Shown piece by piece: positions 1-9,494 of a stretch of 64,000 bases of DNA. Within the stretch, counting starts at the first letter, position 1. Every line of letters starts with the position of its first letter. Position numbers and translations under genes: made by a program. The notes below the pieces were generated by a model. That model had not been told where the DNA came from, searched no databases, and saw only the letters and a list, made by a program, of their open reading frames with translations. This stretch comes from Paraburkholderia haematera (GTDB lineage: Bacteria > Pseudomonadota > Gammaproteobacteria > Burkholderiales > Burkholderiaceae): assembly GCF_905220975.1 (NCBI RefSeq), contig NZ_CAJNBK010000001.1, forward strand, positions 620,001-684,000. Reading direction: 5' to 3'.

Positions 1-1
1 T

Positions 2-283
2 TTCCCGGTGTTCCGCGACGGCCGCGGCTACAGCATCGGCCGCCTGTTGCGCGAGCGTTATGGCTACAAGGGCGAACTGCGCGCGATCGGCGACGTGCTG
101 CGCGACCAGTTGACGTTCATGTTCCGCTGCGGCTTCGACGCTTACGCATTGCGTTCCGATAAAGACTTCGACGACGCGCTCAAGGCGTTCGACGAATTCA
201 GCTTCAACTATCAGGGCGCGGTGAACTCGTCGCCGCTGTTCCGCCGGCGTGAAGCGGGCGAACTGGCAAAGGCCTCGGCATGA
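2..283 (+). CDS. DUF934 family protein, 3' part only
   Basis: The gene enters from the left edge, so only the C-terminal 93 residues are visible. They match the end of DUF934 proteins, which are found beside assimilatory sulfite/nitrite reductase genes and are thought to help sulfite reduction; no biochemical activity is firmly assigned. Visible family features are the FRDGRGYS segment followed by RLLRERYGY and the acidic GDVLRDQ segment. The stop codon overlaps the cysH start as ATGA, which indicates translational coupling. A sulfite reductase gene (cysI) would be expected just upstream, outside the window. Confidence 0.85.
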   Translation, partial: FPVFRDGRGYSIGRLLRERYGYKGELRAIGDVLRDQLTFMFRCGFDAYALRSDKDFDDALKAFDEFSFNYQGAVNSSPLFRRREAGELAKASA

Positions 284-1023
284 GCGGCACACAATCGCTC
301 ACGCCGGAACTCGCTGCGAAGGTCGAGCGCCTCGATGCGCTGCTCGATTCGATCGCCGCGCGTCACGCGAACGTGAAGCTCGCCAGCAGCCTCGCGGCGG
401 AAGACATGCTGCTCACGCACGCGATTCTGTCGCGTGGCGTGAAGATCGGCATCTTCTCGCTCAACACGGGCCGTCTGCATGCGGAAACGCTCGGCATGCT
501 CGATCGCGTGAAAGAGCGCTACGGTTATGATATCGAGCAGTTTCATCCGCAAGCTGCCGCGGTTGAAGAATATGTCGGCTCGCACGGTTTGAACGCGTTC
601 TATGAAAGCGTCGATCTGCGCAAGCGCTGCTGCGAAATTCGCAAGGTCGAACCGTTGAACCGCGCGCTGTCGGACGTCAGCGCATGGGTGACGGGACAGC
701 GCCGCGAACAGTCGGTGACGCGTGCCGAACTGCACGAGGAAGAACACGATGCGGCGCGCAACATCGCCAAGTTCAATCCGCTGACGGACTGGACCGAAGC
801 GGAAGTGTGGGACTACCTGAAAGCGTTGGACGTGCCGGTCAATCCGCTGCATGCGCGCGGTTATCCGAGCATTGGCTGCGAACCGTGTACCCGCGCGATC
901 CGTCCCGGTGAAGACAGCCGGGCAGGGCGCTGGTGGTGGGAATCGCGCGATACGAAGGAATGTGGCCTGCATATCACGACGATTACGCCGATCCCCGTCA
1001 GCAGCGAGAACACGTCGGCATAA
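280..1023 (+). CDS. cysH: Phosphoadenylyl-/adenylyl-sulfate reductase
   Basis: Reduces adenylyl sulfate (APS) or PAPS to sulfite with thioredoxin-type electron donors; cytoplasmic. The 247-residue protein carries Cys117-Cys118 and a CxxC at 200-203, the four-cysteine [4Fe-4S] pattern of APS-type reductases, and the C-terminal catalytic ECGLH with Cys228. The iron-sulfur cysteines argue for APS rather than PAPS as substrate, in line with the absence of a cysC kinase here. It starts inside the stop codon of the DUF934 gene and is followed after about 115 bp by cysD. Function follows from family knowledge; the cysteines are read directly. Confidence 0.95.
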   Translation: MSGTQSLTPELAAKVERLDALLDSIAARHANVKLASSLAAEDMLLTHAILSRGVKIGIFSLNTGRLHAETLGMLDRVKERYGYDIEQFHPQAAAVEEYVGSHGLNAFYESVDLRKRCCEIRKVEPLNRALSDVSAWVTGQRREQSVTRAELHEEEHDAARNIAKFNPLTDWTEAEVWDYLKALDVPVNPLHARGYPSIGCEPCTRAIRPGEDSRAGRWWWESRDTKECGLHITTITPIPVSSENTSA

Positions 1024-1138
1024 AGCATTACGGCGGTTCGGGCCTTGGTTTTTAGCTTGAACGCCGCACATACCGATTTGAATACTTCCGCCTGGGCGAG
1101 CAACCGCCCGCCCGGGCGAATCAACGAAGGACCCAAAC

Positions 1139-2101
1139 ATGAGCACCACGCTCGAATCCACTGTGAATGCACCGCTTGCCAACACCGCGAACCGCATGGA
1201 TCACCTCGATTGGCTCGAAGCCGAGTCGATCCATATCCTGCGCGAACTGGTCGCCGAATGCAGCAAGCCCGCGCTGCTGTTTTCGGGCGGCAAGGATTCG
1301 GTGGTGGTGCTGCACCTCGCGCTGAAGGCCTTCGGCATTGGCGCGAATCGCAAGACCGTGCTGCCGTTCCCGCTCGTGCATATCGACACCGGCCACAACT
1401 ACGACGAAGTGATCGACTTCCGCGATCGCCGCGCGAAAGAGATCGGCGCTGAACTGGTGGTGGGCCACGTTGAAGATTCGATCAAGCGCGGCACGGTGCG
1501 CCTGCGCCGCGAACTGGATTCGCGCAACGCCGCGCAAGCCGTGACGCTGCTCGAAACGATCGCGGAACACGAGTACACCGCACTGATCGGCGGCGCGCGC
1601 CGTGACGAAGAAAAGGCCCGTGCAAAAGAACGGATCTTCTCGTTCCGCGACGAATTCGGCCAATGGGATCCGAAGGCGCAGCGCCCGGAACTGTGGAGCC
1701 TGTACAACGCGCGTCTGCACAACGGCGAACACCTGCGCGTGTTCCCGATCTCGAACTGGACCGAGCTCGACGTGTGGCAATACATCGCCCGCGAACAGCT
1801 CGAACTGCCGTCGATCTATTACGCGCATCAACGCGAGATCGTGCGCCGCAACGGTCTGCTCGTGCCGGTCACGCCGCTCACGCCGATGCGTGAAGGCGAA
1901 ACCAGCGAAACCGCGCTCGTGCGTTTCCGCACCGTGGGCGATATCAGCTGCACGTGCCCGGTGGAAAGCGATGCCGACGATCTCGAGAAGATCATCGCGG
2001 AAACGGCCGTAACCGAAATCACGGAACGGGGCGCCACGCGGATGGACGATCAGGTCTCCGAAGCCGCGATGGAACAGCGTAAGAAGCAAGGTTATTTCTA
2101 A
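1139..2101 (+). CDS. cysD: Sulfate adenylyltransferase subunit 2
   Basis: Small subunit of ATP sulfurylase. It forms APS from ATP and sulfate, driven by GTP hydrolysis on CysN. The 320-residue protein has the PP-loop SGGKDS at 49-54 that binds ATP, and the conserved RRDEEKARAKER and FREEFGQW-like segments in the middle. The length is usual for CysD. It starts at ATG after an AAGGA-type ribosome binding site and ends 13 bp before cysN, so the two subunits are surely cotranscribed. It supplies the substrate for the CysH protein encoded upstream. Confidence 0.96.
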   Translation: MSTTLESTVNAPLANTANRMDHLDWLEAESIHILRELVAECSKPALLFSGGKDSVVVLHLALKAFGIGANRKTVLPFPLVHIDTGHNYDEVIDFRDRRAKEIGAELVVGHVEDSIKRGTVRLRRELDSRNAAQAVTLLETIAEHEYTALIGGARRDEEKARAKERIFSFRDEFGQWDPKAQRPELWSLYNARLHNGEHLRVFPISNWTELDVWQYIAREQLELPSIYYAHQREIVRRNGLLVPVTPLTPMREGETSETALVRFRTVGDISCTCPVESDADDLEKIIAETAVTEITERGATRMDDQVSEAAMEQRKKQGYF

Positions 2102-2114
2102 GCACACCGGGACA

Positions 2115-3434
2115 ATGCAAATGAATATTCATCATCCAGAAGACCTCGGCGTGCTGCGTTTCATTACTGCGGGCAGCGTCGACGACGGCAAGAGCACGTT
2201 GATCGGCCGCCTGCTGTACGACAGCAAGGCAGTTCTGAGCGACCAGCTTTCGGCACTGTCGCGCGCCAAGAATAAGCGTACCGTTGGCGACGAAATCGAT
2301 TTGTCGCTGCTGACTGACGGTCTCGAAGCCGAACGCGAGCAGGGTATTACGATCGATGTGGCTTACCGCTACTTCGCAACGGCCAAGCGCAAGTTCATCA
2401 TCGCCGACACGCCGGGTCACGAGCAGTACACGCGCAACATGGTGACCGGTGCATCGACGGCACACGCAGCGATCATTCTGGTCGACGCAACGCGCGTGAC
2501 GTTTGTCGACGGCGTCGCTCAACTGCTGCCGCAAACCAAGCGTCATAGCGCGATTGTGAAGCTGCTCGGCCTGCAGCACGCGATTGTCGCGATCAACAAG
2601 ATGGACCTCGTCGAGTATAGCGAAACGCGCTTCAACGAGATTCGCGATGCGTATGTCGAGCTCGCGCGTCAACTGGGTCTGAACGACGTGCGCTTTGTGC
2701 CGGTGTCGGCGCTGAAAGGCGACAACATCGTGACGGCTAGCGAAAGCATGCCGTGGTACGCAGGCGAGCCGCTGCTCGATTTGCTCGAAGCGTTGCCGGT
2801 CGATATTCCGACGGGCCAGGCGCTGCGCTTTCCGGTGCAATGGGTGGCGCGTCAGGACGGCAGCCAGGCTGACGACTTCCGCGGCTATATGGGCCGTGTC
2901 GAGGCGGGTGAGGTGAAGGTCGGCGATACCATCGTCGTGTTGCCGGCGAACCGCGAAGCGACGGTTGCGGAGATCATTGCGCCGGTGACGGGCGGTACGG
3001 CGGCGGTGGACCGCGCGTTTGCCGGTCAAACCGTGACGATCCGTCTGGCGGAAGACGTCGACGTGTCGCGTGGCGATACCTTCGTGCTGCGCGAAGCGGC
3101 ACCGGAGCCGGCGAAGAAACTGGAAGCCGACCTGTGCTGGTTCGACGACACGCCGCTGTCGACGCAACGCAAGTATCTGTTGAAGCAGACCACCAACACG
3201 GTGTTCGCGCGGATCGGGGCGATCAAGGAAGTGCTCGACGTGCATACGCTGTCGCAGGCAACCGATCGCAAGGAGCTGGCGATGAACGATATCGGCCGCG
3301 TGGCATTGACGTTGCAAAAGCCGCTCGTGTGCGACGTGTACGACTCGCATCAGGGCACGGGTGCATTCGTGCTGATCGACGAAGCGACGCATCACACGGT
3401 TGCGGCCGGGATGATCCGGGCGTATTCGGCGTAA
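2115..3434 (+). CDS. cysN: Sulfate adenylyltransferase subunit 1 (GTPase)
   Basis: Large GTP-binding subunit of ATP sulfurylase, partner of CysD. Translation-factor-type GTPase motifs are visible: GSVDDGKST at 20-28 (G1), DTPGHEQY at 98-105 (G3) and NKMD at 161-164 (G4), followed by EF-Tu-like beta-barrel domains. At 439 residues it lacks the C-terminal APS kinase domain found in CysNC fusions (about 630 residues). With the cluster-type CysH, the pathway here probably runs straight through APS. The next gene, SUMT, follows after 54 bp. Confidence 0.96.
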   Translation: MQMNIHHPEDLGVLRFITAGSVDDGKSTLIGRLLYDSKAVLSDQLSALSRAKNKRTVGDEIDLSLLTDGLEAEREQGITIDVAYRYFATAKRKFIIADTPGHEQYTRNMVTGASTAHAAIILVDATRVTFVDGVAQLLPQTKRHSAIVKLLGLQHAIVAINKMDLVEYSETRFNEIRDAYVELARQLGLNDVRFVPVSALKGDNIVTASESMPWYAGEPLLDLLEALPVDIPTGQALRFPVQWVARQDGSQADDFRGYMGRVEAGEVKVGDTIVVLPANREATVAEIIAPVTGGTAAVDRAFAGQTVTIRLAEDVDVSRGDTFVLREAAPEPAKKLEADLCWFDDTPLSTQRKYLLKQTTNTVFARIGAIKEVLDVHTLSQATDRKELAMNDIGRVALTLQKPLVCDVYDSHQGTGAFVLIDEATHHTVAAGMIRAYSA

Positions 3435-3488
3435 GCGAGCGGCGCGTAGCTGCGCACTGCGGGCACCCTAACGAACAGGTTTAAGCAT

Positions 3489-4241
3489 ATGGGTAAGGTT
3501 TATCTGATCGGCGCAGGGCCGGGCGCCGCGGACCTCATCACGGTACGTGGGGCGCGGCTGCTGGGCACGGCTGATGTCGTGTTGCACGATGCGCTTGTCG
3601 AGCCTGCGATGCTGGACTATGCGCCTTCACGTGCGCGGCGGATTGCAGTGGGCAAGCGGTGCGGGCAGCTTTCCACTGCGCAGCAGTTCATCAACAAGCA
3701 GATCGTCGATGCGGCTTTGGAGCATGACGTGGTGGTGCGTCTGAAGGGCGGCGACCCGATGTTGTTTGGACGTGCCGATGAGGAGATGCGGGCGCTTGAG
3801 GCCGCGGGGATCGAGTATGAGGTGGTGCCTGGGATTACGGCTGCGCTGGCTAGTGCGGCTTCTTTGAAGCGGTCGTTGACGCTTCGCGGTGTGTCTCGTA
3901 GCGTGGCGTTGGCTACGCATAGCCGGGCGGCCGATACTGAGGCGATTCGTGAGCAGGTGAATGCCGATTCGCTCGTGTTTTACATGGGGCGGGATAGTGG
4001 GCCGGAGATCGCTCAACAGTTGATTGACGCTGGGCGTGATAGCGCGACTCCCGTGGCGATTGTCGAAGCCTGTAGTACGCCTCGTGAGCGTATGCTCACT
4101 CTCACACTTTCTGGGCTCGCCTGCGGGGAGGCTCAGCAGTGGCTTGATGCTTCGCAGCCTAGTCTTCTGATGATCGGGGAGGCTTTTGCTGCCAGGCAGC
4201 AGGTGGTCCGCTCCGCGGATGGGCTTTTAGTTGCGGCTTAG
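3489..4241 (+). CDS. cobA: Uroporphyrinogen-III C-methyltransferase (SUMT)
   Basis: Methylates uroporphyrinogen III at C2 and C7 with SAM to give precorrin-2, the branch point to siroheme and cobalamin. The 250-residue protein is a stand-alone methyltransferase without the CysG oxidase/chelatase half. It has the N-terminal glycine-rich IGAGPG loop, the VRLKGGDPMLFGR segment and the VVPGITAA segment of the family. Its position behind cysN suggests that its main job is siroheme for sulfite reductase. Its 3' half uses rarer, less GC-biased codons than cysD and cysN. Only 9 bp separate its stop from palindromic element A. Confidence 0.93.
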   Translation: MGKVYLIGAGPGAADLITVRGARLLGTADVVLHDALVEPAMLDYAPSRARRIAVGKRCGQLSTAQQFINKQIVDAALEHDVVVRLKGGDPMLFGRADEEMRALEAAGIEYEVVPGITAALASAASLKRSLTLRGVSRSVALATHSRAADTEAIREQVNADSLVFYMGRDSGPEIAQQLIDAGRDSATPVAIVEACSTPRERMLTLTLSGLACGEAQQWLDASQPSLLMIGEAFAARQQVVRSADGLLVAA

Positions 4242-4349
4242 GGTTTGGGGTTTTGCCTTTGGCGGCGGCATTGGCTGTGTGCCTGCGGTGTTGGCCTTTC
4301 CTTGAATTCTTATTGGTCTATTAGCGTCGCCCCTGTGCGGGGCAGCACC

Positions 4350-4384
4350 TACTTTTCTTTGCCTGCCGCAAAGAAAAGTAGGCA
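4350..4384. terminator. 15 bp stem hairpin in left arm of element A
   Basis: CCTACTTTTCTTTGC and GCAAAGAAAAGTAGG form a perfect 15 bp stem around a 5-base CTGCC loop. The AT-rich stem is unlike ordinary GC-rich terminators of this genome and is not followed by a clean T run. It could act in RNA, or as a cruciform in DNA. The same hairpin is found in all four arms of the two elements. Confidence 0.6.
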
Positions 4385-4964
4385 AAAGAAAGCGGCTTAA
4401 ACCGCTAGCCTATAAGCGGGTCCCCCGCGCAGCCACGGTAGTGGTGCATCTGGAATCTGTGCCCTCGCACATTCAGCCCTGGTGACAAGGCCGTCATACT
4501 TCCGGTGGCGCTTCGCGCGCCGACGCGGTACTTCATCAAACCGTGCGTTGTTACTGACGCTCGGCGTGCCTTCATCAAATCGCGTGTTGTCGCCGATGCT
4601 TTGAGGAAATCCGCCAAGCCACCAGGTCTCGTCAGGCTCATTGCTGCTTCATTTGGTAACGGCTGCTTCCGGCATCATGGGGGGCGCTAGCGGCCGCTAG
4701 CTGCTTGAGGGGCCCGGCGGCACACCCAAAACCATCCGATATATTGAGCGCATCGTCAAGGCCAAGCCGATGACCCCCACTGCGCCCAAACGAATCCAAG
4801 GATCCGCATGATTGTCCCTTCCGGCGAGCACGTAGTGCGAGGCGGGAAGCATGATTGCTGTGTCACCGGAGCGGAATGTGCGAGAACACAGATTCCAGAT
4901 GCACCACTACCGCGGCTGCGCGGGGGACCCGCTTATAGGCTAGCGGTTTGAGCCGCTTTCTTTT

Positions 4965-4999
4965 GCCTACTTTTCTTTGCGGCAGGCAAAGAAAAGTAG
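4965..4999. terminator. 15 bp stem hairpin in right arm of element A
   Basis: This is the inverted copy of the left-arm hairpin: CCTACTTTTCTTTGC, a GGCAG loop, then GCAAAGAAAAGTAGG. Because the element is itself an inverted repeat, each strand can form two such hairpins or one giant fold-back. Confidence 0.6.
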
Positions 5000-5106
5000 G
5001 TGCTGCCCCGCACAGGGGCGACGCTAATAGACCAATAAGAAATCAAGGAAAGGCCAACACCGCAGGCACACAGCCAATGCCGCCGCCAAAGGCAAAAAAA
5101 AACAAA

Positions 5107-5487
5107 TCAACCTTGCCGAAGGCAATACTCAGCAACAGCGTCCAACACCTCCTCATCCTCACCAACGGCAACAGCGCACTTAATCTCAACGGAGGGATAC
5201 AACCCACGACACCGCTCGACGAGCGCAGGCAGATCCTTCCTGATATGCCCACCTTGCCCAAAAAAAACAGGCACAACCGTCACAACAGAACACCCGTCGG
5301 AGACAAGAGCCCCCACAGCAGTTGGCAAATCCGGCTCCATCAACTCAAGAAAAGCCAGCAAAACCGGCCCAGCGCCAGCATCAGAACCACGTGCGACCCG
5401 CAATTTATCGGCGAGCCTCTCAAACGGCTCGCGCCAGCGCACATCCCTCGCACCATGCCCAAACAACACCATCCCATGCGTAGCCAT
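5107..5487 (-). CDS. cbiX: CbiX/SirB-type sirohydrochlorin chelatase, short form
   Basis: Small class II chelatase that inserts Fe2+ or Co2+ into sirohydrochlorin. The 126-residue protein is the single-domain short form. It has the N-terminal GHGARD motif with the metal-binding His of the family, and a GGHIRKDLP motif with the second His near residue 80. With the SUMT next door it would complete siroheme for sulfite reductase; a role in cobalamin synthesis is also possible. It is transcribed toward cobA. Its stop codon lies 10 bp from the end of palindromic element A, so the element forms its 3' flank. Confidence 0.88.
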   Translation of the reverse strand: MATHGMVLFGHGARDVRWREPFERLADKLRVARGSDAGAGPVLLAFLELMEPDLPTAVGALVSDGCSVVTVVPVFFGQGGHIRKDLPALVERCRGLYPSVEIKCAVAVGEDEEVLDAVAEYCLRQG

Positions 5488-5498
5488 GACACAGGCTC

Positions 5499-6647
5499 CT
5501 AATGGCGATCAACCCACTTCAACCCGACCAGACCAAGCACCAGATAAACGAGCCCAGGCGTAGCCGCAGTCAAAGGAGCAGGCCACGTATTCAACGTGCC
5601 GATATGCGAGAACAGCGTGTTGAACAGCTGGAAACTCATCCCCAGCATAATCCCGCCGAAAACCTTCACGCCGACCACGCCGGCACGCGTATGCAGATAC
5701 GCAAACGGCAACGACAGCACCAGCATCACGAACACCGCAAACGGGTACAGCAGCTTGCGCCACAGCGCAATTTCATACCGCTGCGTGTCCTGATGATTCT
5801 CGGTCAAATGCTGAATGTAGCGGAACAGGTTGAACATCGACATCCGGTCCGGCGACACGAGCAGCACCGACAAAATCTGCGGCGTCAGTTCCGAGCGCAA
5901 CGAATACGACGGCATCGTCACCTGGTTCGCACGATACACCGGATTCAACGCATCGGACGGGGTGCCTGGAGGAGGGGGCACGTCAATCAGTTGCGTGTCC
6001 GTCACATCAGTCAACTGCCAATGACCCGGCGGCTGAAACTTGCCGCTCTTCGCAATCCGCACGTTGGACAAGCGGAACTTCGAATCGAACTCATAAATCC
6101 GCACGTTGCTGATCGTTGCGTCCGGCTTCAATTCGCCGACATTCACGAAGCGCGTCACCTGTTCGCCGTCCGCGCGCGCGGTGAGCGTGTCTTTCACCCA
6201 CACGCCCGACTCGAAGTTGCTCGATACCGCCGACCCCAGCGCTTCGAGCCGCACACGTTCCGACAACTGATCCGTGTACGGGCCGACCACTTCGCCGATC
6301 AGGTAAGTCAGGAACACCAGCGGAATGCCGATCTTCATGAGCGAGCGCAACGCCTGATTGGTGGCGAGTCCGGACACCCGAAAAATCGTGTACTCGGAGT
6401 TCGCCGCCATCTGCGCGAATACGTAGATCGCGCTGATCAACGCAGCAACCGGAATGATTTCGTAAAAGCGCGACGGCGTTTGCAGCGCGACGCGCAACAC
6501 CGCGTACTGGAGCTTGTAGTTGCCGTGGCCGACGGAGTTCAGTTCGTTGATCAGGTCGAAGAAGAAGAACAGACCCGAGAACGCGAACAGAATAAAGATG
6601 AACGTGAGGTAGACCTGACGCGCAAAGTATTTTTCATAAATGCGCAT
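5499..6647 (-). CDS. lptG: LPS export ABC transporter permease LptG
   Basis: Inner-membrane subunit of LptB2FG, which extracts lipopolysaccharide from the inner membrane and passes it to LptC and LptA. At 382 residues it shows the YjgP/YjgQ family plan: an N-terminal cytoplasmic MRIYEKYFARQVY helix, three hydrophobic segments in the first 120 residues, a periplasmic beta-jellyroll region (about 130-270), and three more hydrophobic segments to the end. The start codon lies 3 bp from the lptF stop, so lptF-lptG are one transcript, read leftward. Confidence 0.95.
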   Translation of the reverse strand: MRIYEKYFARQVYLTFIFILFAFSGLFFFFDLINELNSVGHGNYKLQYAVLRVALQTPSRFYEIIPVAALISAIYVFAQMAANSEYTIFRVSGLATNQALRSLMKIGIPLVFLTYLIGEVVGPYTDQLSERVRLEALGSAVSSNFESGVWVKDTLTARADGEQVTRFVNVGELKPDATISNVRIYEFDSKFRLSNVRIAKSGKFQPPGHWQLTDVTDTQLIDVPPPPGTPSDALNPVYRANQVTMPSYSLRSELTPQILSVLLVSPDRMSMFNLFRYIQHLTENHQDTQRYEIALWRKLLYPFAVFVMLVLSLPFAYLHTRAGVVGVKVFGGIMLGMSFQLFNTLFSHIGTLNTWPAPLTAATPGLVYLVLGLVGLKWVDRH

Positions 6648-6650
6648 CGG

Positions 6651-7748
6651 TCAGGCTCCCTGCGAACGGCCGAACATGGCCCGCGTGAATAGCGGCCGGT
6701 TGCGAACGCGCATCCAGAAGATGAACACGACGATTGCCGCCACAATAATGTGCAGGCCCACCAGTCCAATCCCGAACGACATCCTGCCTTGCTCGATCCA
6801 CGCCTGGACCACGTTCAACAGATTTGAATAGGTTAGATAGATCAGGACAGCCATCACCAGATTGATCGTGCGGCTGCGCCGCGGGTTTTGATGCGCAAGC
6901 GGAATCGCCAGCAGCATCAGGTTGATCGCAATCAGCGGCAGGCCCGCGCGCCACGCGAATTCGGCAAGGTTGTCGTTGGTCGGATTGCGCAGGAGCGCGA
7001 GTGTGGACAAGCCGGTCGTTGTTGGCGTATTGACGACTGGCTGGCTCTGGATCTTCAGGCCGTAGCGTTCGAACTCCATGATGCGGAAATCGGGGTGACC
7101 CGGTTCGCCGTCATAGCGGCGGCCGTTTTCCAGCACGACGAAGCGGTCGCCGTTCTTGTGGGTTTCGGTGTGGCCGGTTTTCGACACGACCACATTGACC
7201 TTGCCGTTTTCCGTGCTGGTGACGAACACGTTCTCGACGCGCCCCTGGTCGGGCGACATTTTTTCGATGAAAAACACCCGGTGGCTGGCAGACGATTCGC
7301 GGAATTGGCCCGGCGCCAGCAGCGAGACTTCGTCGCGCTGCTGGAAGCGCGCGCGCAGCAGCTTGCTCTGCTGGTTCGACCACGGCCAGCCGATGAATAC
7401 GAAGAACATGATGAGAATGATGATCGGCGTGGCGAAAATACCGATCGGCTTGATGAAGCGGGTCAGACTGACACCCGAGGCGAGCCAGACGACCATCTCG
7501 GAGTCTTTGTACCAGCGGGTCAGGACGAACAGAATCGACACGAACAGGGTCGCGACGAGCATGATGGCCAGGTAGCCAATCACGGTCAGGCCGATCAGGA
7601 CCAGCACGTCGCGCGGATCGATCTCGCCCGAGGCGGCGAGGCCGACGATGCGGATCATCATCGTCGTCAGCACGAGCGTGAGGAGAACCATGAACACGGC
7701 ACCAGCCGTATACGCGAGTTCGCGCTGGAGGGAGCGTTCGAAGATCAT
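6651..7748 (-). CDS. lptF: LPS export ABC transporter permease LptF
   Basis: Paired permease of LptG in the LPS transport bridge. The 365-residue protein starts [16 protein letters not shown], typical of LptF, with hydrophobic segments near 12-35, 55-80 and 100-125, a periplasmic domain, and C-terminal hydrophobic segments near 265-345. It is first in a leftward lptF-lptG pair and diverges from pepA. The 137 bp between the two starts must hold both promoters. This divergent lptFG/pepA-holC arrangement is widely conserved in proteobacteria. Confidence 0.95.
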   Translation of the reverse strand: MIFERSLQRELAYTAGAVFMVLLTLVLTTMMIRIVGLAASGEIDPRDVLVLIGLTVIGYLAIMLVATLFVSILFVLTRWYKDSEMVVWLASGVSLTRFIKPIGIFATPIIILIMFFVFIGWPWSNQQSKLLRARFQQRDEVSLLAPGQFRESSASHRVFFIEKMSPDQGRVENVFVTSTENGKVNVVVSKTGHTETHKNGDRFVVLENGRRYDGEPGHPDFRIMEFERYGLKIQSQPVVNTPTTTGLSTLALLRNPTNDNLAEFAWRAGLPLIAINLMLLAIPLAHQNPRRSRTINLVMAVLIYLTYSNLLNVVQAWIEQGRMSFGIGLVGLHIIVAAIVVFIFWMRVRNRPLFTRAMFGRSQGA

Positions 7749-7885
7749 TATTGATGATGAGAGGGGGCGCTCTCAGTGACATGCGGGTTGGTTCCCGTCA
7801 CGCCTCCGGTGCAGCCGCCGCGGGAAAAATAGCGGATAATTGCGGCTTTCATCCTAAGCCCAGATTTTATCCGAGGACAAGCGCG

Positions 7886-9442
7886 ATGGACTTTAGCATA
7901 AAAGCCTGTGATTGGACCAAAGGCTCGTCAAACGGTTTCCTGACCGGGAAATCCGATTGCATCGTAATCGGCGTGTTCGAGTCGCAAACGCTCTCGGGCG
8001 CGGCCCTTGAGATCGACGCGGCCACCAAGGGTCTCCTGACCCGCATCATCAAGGCCGGCGACATGGACGGCAAGGCCGGCACTACGCTGTTCCTGCACGA
8101 AGTCTCAGGCATCGGCGCTTCGCGCGTGCTGCTGGTCGGACTCGGCAAGCAGGATGCTTTCAGCCAGAAAGCCTACGGCGAAGCCGTGCGGGCCGCCTGG
8201 CGCGCACTGCTCGGCACCAAGATCGTCCAGGTCACCTTCACGCTTGCCCAACTGCCGATCCTCGAACGGTCGAGCGATTGGGGCGTGCGCGCCGCGATCC
8301 TCGCGCTGCGCGAGCTGACCTACAAGTTCACGCAGATGAAGAGCAAGCCGGACAACGCGGCGCGCGCCTTGAAGCGCATCGTGTTCAGCGTCAATACCGG
8401 CGACGAGAAGGCCGCCAAGCTCGCGGCCAAGCAGGGCGCCGCGCTTGCCAACGGCATGGACCTGACGCGCGACCTCGGCAACCTGCCGAGCAACGTCTGC
8501 ACGCCGACCTACCTTGCCAACACCGCGAAGAAGCTCGCCAAAGACTGGAAGCTGAAGGTCGAAGTGCTCGGCGAGAAGCAGTGCGAGGCGCTCAAGATGG
8601 GTTCGTTCCTGTCGGTCACGGCCGGCTCGGTCGAACCGGCCCAGTTCATTGTGCTGCAGTACCACGGCGGCGCCGCGAAAGCTGCACCGGTGGTGCTGGT
8701 CGGCAAGGGTGTCACGTTCGACACCGGCGGCATTTCGCTCAAACCGGGCGAAGGCATGGACGAGATGAAGTACGACATGTGCGGCGCCGGTTCGGTGCTG
8801 GGCACGTTGCGCGCCGTCGCCGAAATGGGCCTGAAAATCAACGTGGTCGGCATTATCCCGGCTGTCGAGAACATGCCGTCGGCCACGGCCACCAAGCCGG
8901 GCGACATCGTCACCAGCATGAAGGGCCTGACGATCGAAGTGCTGAACACGGACGCCGAAGGCCGGCTGATCCTGTGCGACGCGCTGACCTATGCCGAGCG
9001 TTTCAAGCCGGCAGCGGTGATCGACATCGCCACGCTGACAGGCGCCTGCATCATCGCGCTGGGTCATCACAACAGCGGTCTGTTCTCGAAAGACGACGCG
9101 CTGGCGGGCGAGTTGCTCGACGCGTCGCGTGAAGCATCCGACCCGGCCTGGCGCATGCCGCTCGACGACGAGTATCAGGATCAGCTCAAGTCGAACTTCG
9201 CGGACCTCGCGAACATCGGCGGCCGTCCGGCGGGCAGCGTCACGGCGGCGTGCTTCCTGTCGCGCTTCACCGAAGCGTATCCGTGGGCGCATCTGGACAT
9301 CGCCGGCACCGCGTGGAAGAGCGGCCAGGCGAAGGGGGCGACCGGCCGACCGGTGCCGTTGCTCGCGCAGTTCCTGATCGACCGGGCCGCGGACGGTCGG
9401 GCCGCTGACGGTCGGGCCGCGGACGGTCGCGCTGCGCAATGA
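7886..9442 (+). CDS. pepA: Leucyl aminopeptidase (M17 family)
   Basis: Cytosolic metallo-aminopeptidase that releases N-terminal residues. Relatives in E. coli also bind DNA at Xer recombination sites. The 518-residue protein has the M17 signature NTDAEGRL with metal ligands Asp and Glu, and the [10 protein letters not shown] segment with the catalytic Lys and ligand Asp. I chose the ATG at 7886 ([10 protein letters not shown]), although the frame is open for 45 more codons upstream, because homologues start here and a GAGGA ribosome binding site precedes it. The C terminus carries an unusual tail of repeated GRAAD units encoded by a 15 bp tandem repeat. Confidence 0.96.
   Translation: MDFSIKACDWTKGSSNGFLTGKSDCIVIGVFESQTLSGAALEIDAATKGLLTRIIKAGDMDGKAGTTLFLHEVSGIGASRVLLVGLGKQDAFSQKAYGEAVRAAWRALLGTKIVQVTFTLAQLPILERSSDWGVRAAILALRELTYKFTQMKSKPDNAARALKRIVFSVNTGDEKAAKLAAKQGAALANGMDLTRDLGNLPSNVCTPTYLANTAKKLAKDWKLKVEVLGEKQCEALKMGSFLSVTAGSVEPAQFIVLQYHGGAAKAAPVVLVGKGVTFDTGGISLKPGEGMDEMKYDMCGAGSVLGTLRAVAEMGLKINVVGIIPAVENMPSATATKPGDIVTSMKGLTIEVLNTDAEGRLILCDALTYAERFKPAAVIDIATLTGACIIALGHHNSGLFSKDDALAGELLDASREASDPAWRMPLDDEYQDQLKSNFADLANIGGRPAGSVTAACFLSRFTEAYPWAHLDIAGTAWKSGQAKGATGRPVPLLAQFLIDRAADGRAADGRAADGRAAQ
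9383..9437 (+). repeat. 15 bp tandem repeat at 3' end of pepA
   Basis: Three copies of CGGGCCGCGGACGGT (the middle one with one change) plus a degenerate partial copy lie in frame and encode GRAAD units at the end of PepA. The 15 bp length keeps the reading frame when copy number changes. Confidence 0.9.
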
Positions 9443-9494
9443 CGCGTTGCAGTAAGGTTGCAAGTGTCGCGGTAGACGCAAAACGGAGCCGCCG

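Larger units (their letters stand above)
4251..5097. repeat. Palindromic repeat element A (847 bp, about 240 bp inverted arms)
   Basis: The left arm (about 4251-4500) and right arm (about 4849-5097) are inverted copies of each other with only scattered differences over about 240 bp. From the outer end inward, each arm holds a TTTTGCCTTTGGCGG edge, a GCCCC..GGGGC palindrome, a 15 bp stem hairpin, a CCGCT segment and a GGTGCATCTGGAATCTGTG block. A related element lies at about 52870-53636. The centre (about 4500-4849) has no convincing gene. No transposase and no clear target-site duplication are visible. It lies between the convergent 3' ends of cobA and cbiX, so it may also serve as a bidirectional terminator. 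Confidence 0.88.

Noticed and set aside
4948..5502. A 184-codon open frame across the right arm of element A and the cbiX gene (MSRFLLPTFLCGRQRKVGAAP...)
   Set aside because: Its first half is the translated repeat arm, which also appears as similar frames in element B, and its second half is antisense to cbiX. Such products are artefacts of the repeat.
9383..9437. CRISPR-like reading of the short direct repeats
   Set aside because: The 15 bp units are adjacent without spacers and lie in frame in pepA; no cas genes are present.
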